Of a stretch of 64,000 bases of DNA, positions 42,641-52,813 are shown piece by piece. Below the pieces are notes generated by a model. The model saw only the letters and a list, made by a program, of their open reading frames with translations. It made no database searches and was not told where the DNA came from. Each line of letters starts with the position of its first letter. Positions within the stretch are counted from its first letter, which is position 1. The stretch is from Solen grandis (taxonomy: Eukaryota; Mollusca; Bivalvia; Adapedonta; Solenidae): contig CM037777.1 of NCBI GenBank assembly GCA_021229015.1, forward strand, positions 21,202,110 to 21,266,109. The letters run 5' to 3'. The position numbers and the translations under genes were made by a program.

Positions 42641-44213
42641 CAAGAGGGCCATGATGGCCCTGAATCGCTCACCTGAGTACCATTGCTTCAACTGATGTCA
42701 AGGTTTTTAAACAGACAAGGATTCTGATATAACTTAATCTAAAACATTTTACCCCTGACAATACTACACACCAAATATCTAAGCAATGGGCCATATGGTT
42801 TCAGAGAAGACTTGGGCGCAGGGTCATTTATCACCCTAGGGCCAAGACTTTGAAAATCTTTGTAATGAACCATTAGATGATGCTACATACCAAATATCTA
42901 AGCTCTAGGCCTAATGGATTCATAGAAGAAGATTTTTTAAGATTTTCCTATATAACTCTATGTAAAACAAGTGACCCCTGATGCGGGGTCATTTATCACC
43001 ATAGGGCTATGATTTGTACAATCTTGGTAGTGGCCCATAAGATGATGCTTCATACCAAATATCTAAGCTCTAGGCCTTATGCATTAATGGAAGAAGATTT
43101 TTTAAGATTTTCCTATATAACTCTATGTAAAACAAGTGACCCCTGGTGCGGGGTCATTTATCACCATAGGGCTATGATTTGTACAATCTTGGTAGTGGCC
43201 CATAAGATGATGCTAAATACCAAATATCTAAGCTCTAGGCCTTATGGATTCATAGAAGAAGATTTTTTAAGATTTTCCTATATAACTCTATGTAAAACAA
43301 GTGACCCCTGGTGCGGGGTCATTTATCACCATAGGGCTATGATTTGTACAATCTTGGTAGTGGCCCATAAGATGATGCTTCATACCAAATATCTAAGCTC
43401 TAGGCCTTATGGATTCATAGAAGAAGATTTTTTAAGATTTTCCTATATAACTCTATGTAAAACAAGTGACCCCTGGTGCGGGGTCATTTATCACCATAGG
43501 GCTATGATTTGTACAATCTTGGTAGTGGCCCATAAGATGATGCTACATACCAAATATCTAAGCTCTAGGCCTTATGGATTCATAGAAGAAGATTTTTTAA
43601 GATTTTTCTATATAACTCTATGTAAAACAAGTGACCCCTGGTGCGGGGTCATTTATCACCATAGGGCTATGATTTGTACAATCTTGGTAGTGGCCCATAA
43701 GATGATGCTACATACCAAAAATCAAAAGGTTAGGCCTTGTGGTTTCGGAGAAGAAGATTTTTTCAAGTTTTTCCTATATTAGCCTATGTGAAATCAAGTG
43801 ACCCCTGGGGCGGGGCCAATTTTGACCCCAGGGTCATATTTTGTACAATCCTGGTAGAGAGTCATAAGATCATGCTACATACCAAAAATCAAAAGGCTAG
43901 GCCTTGTGGTTTCAGAGAAGAAGATTTTTTAAATTTTCATTTTTAAAATCTATTTTTAGCTCCTGTGACCTAATTATGCGATGGACCAGAACCATTTATA
44001 CAACTTTAGTAGAGCTTCATCCAAGGAACATTCCTGCAAAATATTTTTCAAATTGGCCAAGCCGTTTAGGAGGAGATGTTGTTTGAAGCAATTGTTGACG
44101 CCGGACGCACGGACGCACGCACGCACGCACGCACGGACGACGGACGACGGACGCCGGACAAAAGGCGATCAGAAAAGCTCACCTTGAGCACGTTGTGCTC
44201 ATGTGAGCTAAAA
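42641..44213 (-). mobile_element. Complete family-A element with 165-bp type-D satellite
   Basis: It starts CAAGAGGGCCATGATGGCCC, TGAATCGCTCACCTGAG at 42641. It ends with GGACGCACGCACGCACGC, GACGACGGACGACGGACG and the hairpin AGCTCACCTTGAGCACGTTG, TGCTCATGTGAGCTAAAA at about 44213. Inserted in an A-run of the family-C monomer (TTATTCCAAA / AAAGGATCAAACT). The central array has an exact 165-bp period. Confidence 0.85.
43009..43782 (+). repeat. 165-bp satellite array, open in one frame by period
   Basis: ATGATTTGTACAATCTTGG recurs at 43009, 43174, 43339, 43504 and 43669, exactly 165 bp apart. Because 165 is divisible by three, one frame stays open for 257 codons as a 55-residue repeat. Monomers are nearly identical. 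The same monomer, diverged, fills 55200-56800 and (reversed) 57720-58700, where the frame is broken. I treat the frame as accidental. Confidence 0.9.
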
Positions 44214-44759
44214 AGGATCAAACTTTGGACTGCCGTGTAATGACCAAACCAAGTCCGATCTTCAAAAACTAAACGTCACTGGAAAGAGCTCTTGAAAATC
44301 TAAAACTTGTTCATATACTCTCAATGATTTTTTTTTTACTTTTGGAGCTATTTGGGGCCGAATAAAAACACAAAAAAACGTAATATGACCTTGACCTTTT
44401 CATTTTTCTCTGAATGAACAGAAAATAAAGTCAGAAGCGACAAAAACATGTTTTTGAAATTTTAATTTTTCCTAAAATTTAGTGAAGTTTGACCGTTTCT
44501 AGAGGACAAACCACGCATTTCCTAAATTCGCCACCCCATATATTTTGTGCGTATATGTCTTGCAAATGGTATGCAGGAGACGGAATTCTTCTACCTGATC
44601 TCTAACAAAAGTGGGTAGGTTTTTCGAAGACCTACCCTCATTATACCACTTTTTTCCAAGGTTCGAACATTCAACCTCTCCTAGAACAATTTTTTCCACT
44701 ACTCGATGATGAGATTTCCATCATATTTGATTGGGCTGTCAACAAGGAACATTATGTAA

Positions 44760-45463
44760 CAAGAGGGCCAAGATGGCCCTAGTTCGCTCACCTGAGAAAA
44801 GTATCATTCATTGCCTGTACAAAACAGATTGCTTTAGAATTAAGATGATGAGGTGAAACAATGTTCAGGAATTTTCTGACCCCATCCACAAAAGTTATCA
44901 TCATGACAAACACTCTGCCAAAGTTTGAGGATGATTGGACCAAAAATGTTGCCCTCAGAGTATAAACAAGATTTTTCTAAGATTTGACCTACTGACCTAC
45001 ATTTCTGTCCAGCCCCACCCATTTTCAAAAAAAACAATCTGACCAAGTTTGAGGAAGATTGCATCAAAACTGTGGCCATTAGTGTGTAAACAAGATTTTT
45101 CTAAGATTTGACCTACTGACCTACTTTTTGATCCAACCTAACCCATTTTCGAAAGGGTTCAAGATATCATCAAGACAAACATTCTGACCAAGTTTGAGGA
45201 AGATTGGATCAAAATTGTGGCCTCTAATGTGTAAACAAGATTTTTCTAAGATTTGACCTACTGACCTACTTTTTGATCCAACCTGACCCATTTTCGAAAG
45301 GGTTCAAGATATCACCAAGACAAACATTCTGACCAAGTTTGAGGAAGATTGGATCAAAATTGTGGCCTCTAGTGTGTAAACATCAAAATTGTTGACGGAC
45401 GACTGACGACGGACAATCAAGTATCCCAAAAACTCACCCTGAGCTATGCTCAGGTGAGCTAAA
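44760..45463 (-). mobile_element. Complete family-A element with type-B satellite
   Basis: It begins CAAGAGGGCCAAGATGGCCC at 44760, has about four type-B monomers (GATTTGACCTACTGACCTAC, each a DR2 of TGACCT) and ends with GACGGACGACTGACGACGG and CTGAGCTATGCTCAGGTGAG, CT at about 45463. It is inserted in an A-rich point of family C (ATTATGTAA / AAAAGCCGCATC). Confidence 0.85.
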
Positions 45464-45771
45464 AAGCCGCATCTAAATCAGGCTTCAAATTTTTGAGTTA
45501 TTAGCAAATCAGTGATTACATGCATTGCGCCCCCTAGTGGCTAAATCAGAAAAAAAAGTGAAAAGTTTGACCATTTAGGCACAAGTTCAGATAAAGATGA
45601 CTCCATGCCCAAAATGTCATAGCTGTAGCTTTTCTCATCTGGCCGCTAGGCTTGCTACAAAAATGGGTGGAATTGGAAAAATAATTTAAAAAAAACAACA
45701 AAAAAACAAAAACAAAATCAACAGAAGAAGAACAATAGGTTTTCGCCCTGAAGAGGCGAAAACCTAATAAT

Positions 45772-45948
45772 AATCAGCCAAAGACAAAAGAAGATAGAGA
45801 GACAAATAATGGAGAAGAAAATTCCAGCAATCCACCATTAAGCAAATGTGAAAAGAGGGACAGTGATTCTGACAGTGACATATACATTTCTCTTGTATTG
45901 GCAGAGCTGAATAAAAAAGAGGCATATGCGGATCCTTCTTTCAGTTGA
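45772..45948 (+). pseudogene. Unrecognised coding-like segment, right half
   Basis: An open frame of 58 codons directly abuts the family-C right end. It contains QPKTKEDRETNNGEENSS, then SDSDSDIYISLVLAELNKK, and stops after PSFS. A one-base shift there would extend it as FQLKNGKIESEFDDDV with an acidic tail. Composition (acidic, Ser/Asp) matches the segment ending at 40824. The two halves together look like one decayed gene or transposon protein split by the insertion. It has no ATG of its own. Confidence 0.4.
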
Positions 45949-46209
45949 AAAATGGTAAAATTGAATCAGAATTTGATGATGATGTAATCATCATATGAAA
46001 TACATCATAAAGATTTAAACAAACTGATTCAGATTCCTAGGAACTCGAAATTCCACACCGACAGCGGAAAATAAAACCACGGCGGAAATTAAAACCCAAA
46101 ACATCAGTTTTTAATTGTGTGTGAAGTCAGTCTCATCAGCTATAGAATCCTCATTCTGAGCATCTGTTTATCTACTTTGAAAACCGAATAACCTCTCAAT
46201 ACTGTTAAT

Positions 46210-46405
46210 TAATTGATTGATTTTTGCCTTTACCGTCGCTGCGACAGTATTTCAGTCATATAGCGACATCCAGCTACATTGTAACAGCTAGAAGGCTTCC
46301 TCACATGAAAATCCGAATGACCCTGCCGGGACTCGAACCCACGCGGTAAGGGGCTGAGTGAGTGTTAAAGTCAGCGACTTTACCCTCTTGGCCACGGAGG
46401 CCCCT
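46210..46405 (-). mobile_element. tRNA-derived SINE with internal deletion
   Basis: The head (GGCCTCCGTGGCCAAGAGGG, GGGTTCGAGTCCCG) and tail are present, but the middle of the body between AGCTGGC and the TAGCTGGATGTCGC tail is shortened. Imperfect duplication TCAATRYTGTTAAT at 46196-46209 and 46406-46419. Confidence 0.8.
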
Positions 46406-46857
46406 TCAATGTTGTTAATATGACCGAACAATTATATTTAATCCTACAACATCAGTATGCTGAGATTAAGCACAAGTGTTGGAATATCAACTTTGTGTCT
46501 AAAATAAGTATTTACGGGACACAATAATTGTCCATGGCATGAAAAGCACGAAAAAACTAATTTCTCTATGATGTTGCATAACTATCACTTGGCCTCGCGG
46601 AGGAATATAGTTTGCTTTAAGGTGGCTCTGTGATTATTTTGGATAGTAAATACGCAGGTTTCAGTAATTTTATGGGGTTACATTTAACCATGTAGAAAGA
46701 CTGATGTCCGATTCAAATCCATGAAACAATTAAGCTTTCGACGTCAGGTACCACCTTGGGTTATTTGTTACACTATAAAATGACCGAAACCTGTATATCT
46801 ACTATCCGAAATTAACTACGAGACCACACCTACTTTTACAGCCTACCTTTTGCATCA

Positions 46858-47522
46858 TTAGAATAGAATAGAATATTGATTTAAAGACACCTCAACCGTC
46901 GAAAGACGTCATATGATGTCTAAACGATCATATAAAAAACATCAATATTTATCATGTATTACAATTAAATATTTCAAACACAACAGTGATCCCCGCACAG
47001 CAGGTGAATGTAAACAAGTTTAATAAGTTAACGAGTGTAAAAATCAAAGTTTGTATACACCAAATCTTTAATAAAAGCGATTAAAGTATCAGTAGAAACG
47101 GTATTGAAAAGCTTTAACATAGTTGTTACATTAAAATAATTTGTTCTAATAAGACTCAAATCTAAACAGTCAATTAAAATATGTTTAATAGTATACGGTT
47201 CCTGACAAGGAATACAGAGAGGTTGGACGTCAGGATTTAAAAGAAAAGACTGTGTAAAATGACTGTGTCCTATTCGACAACGACTAATAACACATTCTTC
47301 CCTATACACAGCGCGGAAAGCCGGACTCTAAAGTCCTAAAAATAGTGGAATTGTTCTCAATTTATAATACTGAGCATTATCCCAAACAGTTTATTAATAA
47401 TAGATTTGAAATATGTATAAGGGATTTTAATGGCAGCTTCATCCATATTGCAGTCTGCCTTCGCAGCGCAATCAGGTTTTTCGTTCCCACGAATTCCCAT
47501 ATGACTAGGAATCCAACAGAAT
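46858..47522 (-). mobile_element. I-like LINE 3' end
   Basis: (GAATA)n tail and 3' UTR, then a 93-codon frame at 47309-47028: EECVISRCRIGHSHFTQ, CIPCQEPYTIKHILIDC and STDTLIAFIKD, the conserved Cys/His region after RNase H in this family. It continues upstream into the end of RNase H near 47522 with frame changes. Confidence 0.75.
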
Positions 47523-47827
47523 TTTGCATAATTTACTTCTTAGTCTCTATAAATAGAGATAGTACCGTCACATACTGATTACAAATCAAAGCACTGGGAG
47601 AATCGGATTGTCGAATGTCTTGTTTATCAAAGTAAATTAAATAAACGAGGATCAAATTGCCAAGCGATGCCAATAAACCCAATTTTATAAACCCACTTTA
47701 ACCTTGCGTTCACAAGGTCGTTTCAAGAAAAGATGAACACACCATTTGCTAACAATAAGCACATCGCTTCTCTTACTCTCCTTATATCTCTTGCCTACAG
47801 TTTTTAAGATTTATATCAATATGCATA

Positions 47828-47955
47828 TGCCTCCGTGGCCGAGAGGGTAAAGTCAGCGACCTTAACACTCACTCAGCCCCTCACCGCGTTTGTTCGAATC
47901 CCGGCAGGGGCATTCGGATTTTCATGTGAGGAAGCCTTCCAGCTGGCATACGATG
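47828..47955 (+). mobile_element. tRNA-derived SINE, 3'-truncated
   Basis: GCCTCCGTGGCCGAGAGGGT, GTTCGAATCCCGGCAGGGGC and TTCCAGCTGGCAT are present. The body then changes to satellite-type sequence ending in a family-A hairpin end at 48062. The tail is missing. Confidence 0.8.
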
Positions 47956-47959
47956 ATTC

Positions 47960-48062
47960 AAGCCAAGTTTCATCAATTTCTCTTTTAAAGCAAATGGTTG
48001 ACGACGGACGGAGTGTGATCCCAATAGCTCACATTGAGCATGTTCTGCTTTAATGAGCTAAA
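47960..48062 (-). mobile_element. Family-A hairpin end fragment
   Basis: TTGACGACGGACGGAGTGTGA and ATAGCTCACATTGAGCATG, CTTTAATGAGCTAAAATG at the left edge of the segmental duplication. The same fragment, less its GACGACGGACGG run, is at 19596-19646. Confidence 0.65.
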
Positions 48063-48838
48063 ATGTTTCAAAGATGGCGTCTAACATAGACAACATCTAT
48101 CCTTCATTTCGACAAATATCATTTTGAAAGAACAGATAGTCCATGCTTTTGAAGGAATTAACAGATAGTCCATGCTTTCCATCTGGCTCATGAACACTTA
48201 TTTTCATGAGAGTGGCTCTGTGGCTCCTTGCCGTTGCAAAGAAATAAAAGGACAATTGTATTGAAACGTGTTAGGACATTTTGTCTAAACAAAGCTCACT
48301 AACCGGTTAAGTGTAAATGTTAAGTCATCGAAAATATAGGAACTGCATGAGAAAATGGTGCTGAAAGTGTCGTGTATAGAGTATATACTACATAACTGAG
48401 CCATTTAAGATACGTAGCTGTGGTGTCAACTGTCATTTTTCACAAAAGTTTCTATGCTGAATATCTAATAGTATAATTAACACAAAGTCGACTGTCTTTG
48501 AGGAAACAAAGCGAAAGTAGTTCCCATTTTCGTGTAGTGACGTTCCCCGTTTCATGCCGTTAACAAAGTCAAAACCGAATTTGACAGATAGGTATGAGGG
48601 TATCACCACAGCCGAAGTCATGCCACTTGTAGTCGTGAGAAGCAACAATGGCCACACAATATTCTCCAGTAACGCCAGGTTGGCCACTGCTCCAGTACGT
48701 CTTGACGACGGGCAGTCCAGTGTCGGTGTATACAAACTTTCCCTCTGAATTTAATTTGACGCCGATCCAGTAGTACGCCACCAAATTGTTCCCTGAGTAA
48801 TAATTGGAAATAATGCTTGTCAAATATCTGCTTAGACC
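48016..48838 (+). repeat. Segmental duplication, copy 2 (partner 19596-20416)
   Basis: It is collinear with 19596-20416 through the 3' flank, 3' UTR and lectin exon. Beyond 48838 the two copies diverge sharply, just upstream (gene direction) of the LSRYLTS codons. Orientation is the same in both copies. Confidence 0.85.
48569..48838 (-). CDS. C-type lectin domain, C-terminal exon (copy 2)
   Basis: A paralogue of the exon at 20151. The frame has LSRYLTSIIS, YYWIGV, GQPG, EYCV, KWHDFGC and ICQIRF then TGA. The QPD tripeptide of copy 1 is QPG here, and the Asp before the last-but-one Cys is Gly. Loss of the Asp should weaken Ca-dependent sugar binding. The preceding sequence no longer resembles copy 1. 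No upstream exon was recognised on this strand up to 53 kb, so it may be a lone duplicated exon or part of another gene. Confidence 0.7.
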   Translation of the reverse strand, partial: GLSRYLTSIISNYYSGNNLVAYYWIGVKLNSEGKFVYTDTGLPVVKTYWSSGQPGVTGEYCVAIVASHDYKWHDFGCGDTLIPICQIRF

Positions 48839-48859
48839 ACTGGCACTCGATCTTTAAAA

Positions 48860-49252
48860 CCGTTGCATATAACCCATGTGACCTATATAAACACAATGGT
48901 AATCAAGGCGAATTGACAGACTCCGTATCGGCGTAATTTTCACGAATAAAACCTAGTCGAACGTAAAAAAGTAAAGCGTGGTTGGACAGAAGATGTATTT
49001 ATTCAAGTACCAATGGTAAGTACTATTTAATTAACTTTCATATATCGAAGAAATATGACTTTTTTTACGAGTGTCCTTTTCCATTGACTTTTATCCCTTG
49101 TCAACTTCCGGTTTGATCGACCTTCACCAGACTCTTTTGCAACAGGTGATCTGATTGGACGAAATGGAAAGGTGTGTCAAGCGTGAAGTTTTCCCGCGAT
49201 CTGTCAAGCATTTTAAGGAGACAGATCGTTATTTTGCTATACCAATATAAAC
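48860..49252. other. Region upstream of the helicase exon
   Basis: No repeat end is recognised. GATTGGACGAAATGG-type and GACCTTCACC phrases are present but no clear TATA box. This could be the 5' region of the PIF1-like exon. Confidence 0.3.
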
Positions 49253-49458
49253 ATGCTAACAGAGCTGCAAAATAAAGCTCTTAAAGTCATAGCAGGAGGG
49301 CACAATGTTGTTCTTACTGGCCAGGCAGGGACCGGCAAGAGTTTCCTATTACGTGAAGCATTTAAAATGCTAAGTAAAGAAAGAAATGTGACTATTTTGT
49401 GCACTACCGGCATGGCGTGCCTGCAATATCCAGATTGCCGATGCAATACTGTGCATAG
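49253..49458 (+). CDS. PIF1-like helicase, first coding exon
   Basis: MLTELQNKALKVIAGGHNVV is the PIF1-type Q region (LTELQ..AL). It is followed by LTGQAGTGKSFLL (Walker A) and TILCTTGMAC (motif Ia), ending NTVH then a splice donor AG|GTAATG at 49458. PIF1-family helicases unwind DNA, and Helentron transposases also carry one. Only ~69 residues are here. No continuation exon was found in the remaining 3.9 kb of this contig, so the gene is partial or broken. The ATG choice is the only one upstream of the Q region in frame. Confidence 0.6.
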
Positions 49459-49842
49459 GTAATGTAGTGACATATAACCAGCCTCTCCTTGTTAAAACTT
49501 GACTGAAAAAATGTGAAATCCCTATTTACTTTTGATATATCCATTCATTGTTAATCCGGTAGTTCAACAGATGGTAAATCATTAAATGTCAGTTTCACTT
49601 GATCTTAAGAAAAAAATCATACATTTTAACAAAATTTAATTATACCCTATTCTTTGAATATTTAGGTTGAACTCAGGACCATAAATATTGAAGATATTCA
49701 ACTGACAGTTGAATTTACCTAGTATACATAGATAAAACAAATTATTTACAACTACAGTACTTAGTAATGGGTCACTTAGAACCAGCCTCGTATGCATCGA
49801 TATAAACCGTTGAAAAACCGATCCTAAGCAGCACGCACTCGT
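49459..49842. other. Stretch after the helicase exon
   Basis: AT-rich, with no exon recognised. The 135-codon minus-strand frame across 49636-50043 is driven by the GA microsatellite (Ser-Leu repeats) and is not a gene. Confidence 0.45.
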
Positions 49843-49888
<46 letters not shown>

Positions 49889-50700
49889 GGGGAGGGGGGG
49901 TTGTTACATATGCGTTCCATTGACGCGTTCGACGATTGGTCGGTTTGAATTCTGACCGTTAATTGTATATAGGCCCGGAGAACTTCGCAATGGAAAAATC
50001 GATCCCGCGACCGACTTGAAATTCCGATAAAAGTATGATACATTCATTTTACTCTCGTAGTTCCGCCTTATTTACTAGACTTCCAGTCTTTTATAAAAGA
50101 ATAACTACGAATAATATTACCGAGAGAGAGGGCGAAAAATAAAAAATAAAACAAAACGATAGAACAACGCGCGCATTACGGGGAAATATGACGAGAAAGA
50201 GAGAAATGATAGAAAAAATAACAATACTACGCATATAGATTAAAATGTTCGGTTTAATTCGCAAATGCAGTCATAAATATGTATTATACGTCCGAGGACG
50301 GGTGAGACGGTTGTTTACATATCAAATAATTGTAAGTCGTAATAGAAAAGCGCATCCAGAAATGAAGAGTGAGAGAAAGGAAGGGAAAAAAAGAAGATAA
50401 AACACACGCACGCGCGCGGTCATGAAGGGAGGAAAGAAAAAAGAAAATTCGTTTTATGTCAATAATCGATAACGCAATACCCTACCTGTCTACCCGTGTT
50501 TAAAATTTTTATCATCGAGTCAGTTACGGCCATGTAATTATTAATATTATTGTGAAGTCGACAAGGATCGCCGCGGGCGAAACTGCGTTTTCCCATAGTC
50601 GGACAAGTCGTGAGTAAATTTTAATTAAGGGATGCGGATTCCAGATTTTATTGATAAAGTATACAATTGTAAACGCGAGGTTGTACATAATCGACATACG
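49810..50700. other. CpG-rich, GA-rich tract of unusual composition
   Basis: By eye I count roughly 60 CpG in ~900 bp of ~40% GC sequence. This is more than chance expectation (~36) and far above the rest of the window, where CpG is sparse. Purine-rich GAGAGA/AAGAGAG stretches and CGCACGCGCGCGG (50408) are included. No coding frame is seen. It could be an unmethylated regulatory region, or DNA of different origin. The count is approximate. Confidence 0.5.
49843..49881. repeat. (GA)n microsatellite followed by G-rich tract
   Basis: About 18-19 GA units, then AACGAAGGGGGGAGGGGGGG. This marks the left side of the CpG-rich region. Confidence 0.95.
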
Positions 50701-50870
50701 TATATAATATTACTGAATAGGTAATTATAATTAATGCTAAAATATGATATAATATTATATTCAAATTATACAGCCCGATATATATTTAATAAAACTTGGT
50801 CCGACATAGAACTTTTTCTTCAAAAATTGCTTACGCTTTTCTTCGCGATTAATTAATCCTGGATAATTAA

Positions 50871-51017
50871 GGTATCGATTGATGACGTCAAAGCACGGCG
50901 CTGCGGGCTCCGCGCGTGAGTCTGTTATTATGGTATCGATTGATGACGTCAATGCGCGGCGCTGCGGGCACCGCGCGTGAGTCCGTTATTTTGGTATCGA
51001 TTGATGATGTCATAGCG
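50871..51017. repeat. 61-bp tandem repeat with TATCGAT and TGACGTCA
   Basis: GGTATCGATTGATGACGTCA starts at 50871 and 50932, with a third start at 50993 (TGATGTCA). Units are 61 bp and contain GCGGCGCTGCGGGC and CCGCGCGTGAGT. TATCGAT is a DREF-like core and TGACGTCA a CRE, so each unit pairs two known motifs. There are 2.4 copies. Confidence 0.8.
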
Positions 51018-52010
51018 TGCTTTCGTTTATCCAACTTATCCAAGACATCCAACTCGATTTCTGCCCAACACCACCCACCATACTACTATCAATGATATAC
51101 TTTTGGGCTTTTTTGGACTTTTGACCTATTTTTGAACTGTTTACCAAAAAATTTTACGTTAGCCATAACGTCTTACTTTTTGACATGAAACTTTTATTTT
51201 TGGTATGCATATTCATCTTTGCAAAGGCTATTCAGATATACCTTAGAATTTCATCTATTGACCTTAACCTTTGACCTTTTTTGCTGTAACTTCTGAAAAC
51301 TTTAAAATGCCTGTCATTTCAGAACCGTTACCAACAGGGCACTGATATTTCACATGTAAATTTCTTGTTGCAAGATCTTTCCATCAATGTTACACTTTTG
51401 GACTTGACCATTACTTGAATGTTTAACAAAAACTTAAACATTTGTCATATTTTTTTTTTACTATTTAACATACACCTTTTATATTTGGTATGCATATTAT
51501 ATTCATCATGACAATGGGTTTTCAGATATACCTCATTATTTTATCTATCGACCTTGACCTTATTTTGCCATAATTTTGGACAAGTTTTATAATAGATATT
51601 TATTTCTTTGTCATTTTTCAATATTTTTCTTAAAAACTTTGTGTACTCGTTTGTCATAATATGAACCTGTGCAGGTGTGATTTTGATCATGATCTTTAGG
51701 CACATAATAAGAACTTTGTTTAAAATATCTTCTTCAAATTTTACAGTTTTGTGTTGATTATCAAAAACTCAATGGATTAGCAAATGTGATTTTTTGTTTA
51801 CATATTTTACATCTTTGTGTTGTATACATTCTATTTCATGCGTAGGTCAAGGTCATCTTTCAAGGTCTCAAAGGTCAACTTTGCATTTAAAGGCTGACAG
51901 TTTTAGTTTTGATTTTCAAGGTCATCCTTTTTAAGTGTTTAACAAACATGTGTAACGTTGGCAAAAACAGACGAGCGTTGGCACCCGCATGCGGTGCTCT
52001 TTTAAGATTT
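51018..52010 (+). mobile_element. Hairpin-ended repeat (family E)
   Basis: Two diverged ~350-bp units share TTTGGTATGCATATTCATC / TTTGGTATGCATATTATATT and CAGATATACCTYA phrases with TGACCTTNACCTTTGACCT. The block ends ACGAGCGTTGGCACCCGCAT, GCGGTGCTCTTTT at about 52001. This is a hairpin (GCACC/GGTGC) followed by TCTTTT, similar to the TCTTG after family A's hairpin. Confidence 0.45.
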
Positions 52011-52388
52011 TTTTTCCAAAAACTCTGACTTGTCTCAAAGTAAATATGTGAACCGATTTTTTTCAAGGCATTATTTTCAAATATTTATTGTTATAGACTT
52101 ATGATTTCATCGCGTAAGACATTTCAAATCTGTCACATAGTCCTTAACAATAATAGTGCAAAAATTATACAGTACTAGCTGTAATAAAATATTTACATGT
52201 ATCATTAGCTCAATTAAATGAATGAAATCATTAACAGAATTCTTTCTATTCAAAAGTTAACATCCAAACATATAACATTAAAGTATAATTACAATACCTT
52301 TGTAAGAAAATTATTGGCATATAAAACAGGTTAAGAATGAAACCATGCTGTTGCGCAAAGACAAAACACAAAAAAAGGAAAGAGAAGA

Positions 52389-52567
52389 ATATTGATTTAT
52401 AGACACTTCAACAGTCGACAGACGTCATATGGTGTCTAAACGATCATATAATAAAACATTAATATTTATCATGTATTTCAATAAAATATTTCAAACACAA
52501 CTGATCCCCGCACAGCAGTTGAATGTAAACAAGTTTAATAAGATAATGATGATTGTAAAAATCAAAG
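52389..52567 (-). mobile_element. I-like LINE 3' end, short
   Basis: GAATATTGATTTATAGACAC, GTGTCTAAACGATCATAT, CCCGCACAGCAGTTGAATG, truncated at ATCAAAG (52567), where it joins an unrelated coding remnant. Confidence 0.7.
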
Positions 52568-52813
52568 GGTCGCCGGGCGTTCTATACCAGCCGGAAAAAG
52601 CTACCTACAATTGATGATGCATCCCTTAAAAAGGTGTTCATTAATGAGGATTTGACGTCAGTTCGTAATAAATTACTGTTCGAAGCTAGATCGCTTGTTA
52701 GGTCAAGTCGGATAAAGGCCGCTTTCTCATCCGACGGGAACATTTTTGTTCTTGATAATGAGATGCGCCGCCACCGGATTGGATCATATAATGATCTGAA
52801 TAAGTTCCTGTAG
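52568..52813 (+). pseudogene. Retroelement ORF1-like C-terminal fragment
   Basis: The frame is open from the junction at 52568 to TAG at 52813, 81 codons. It includes LPTIDDASLKKVFINEDLTS, LLFEARSLVRSSRIKAAFSS, DGNIFVLDN and IGSYNDLNKFL. The INEDLT...LLFEAR.LV...IK..FS.DG pattern is the conserved C-terminus seen in many L1-like/other LINE ORF1 or associated proteins of marine invertebrates (from memory). It is followed by T-rich simple sequence. No upstream portion exists, so it is a 5'-truncated remnant. Confidence 0.55.

Larger units (their letters stand above)
40829..45770 (+). mobile_element. Complete family-C element with three nested insertions
   Basis: The left end is CTAGAACCACAAGCGGTATC, TCGGTTTTCGC. 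The right end is AGGTTTTCGCCCTGAAGAGG, CGAAAACCTAA (palindromic) at 45737-45768. Monomer landmarks occur at 40950, 42285 and 44640. Subtracting the insertions (518 bp, ~1573 bp) leaves a spacing of ~780-820 bp. Nested are a TTAA-flanked MITE and two minus-strand family-A elements. No transposition protein is encoded. The terminal hairpins and A/T-flanked insertion resemble family A. Confidence 0.8.

Noticed and set aside
43009..43782. 257-codon open frame as a repetitive protein gene
   Set aside because: It is a 165-bp satellite read through in the one frame its period keeps open, inside a family-A element. Diverged arrays of the same monomer have stops and shifts, and there is no domain.
49636..50043. 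135-codon minus-strand frame with Ser-Leu repeats
   Set aside because: It is driven by the (GA)n microsatellite. The rest has no protein-like pattern.
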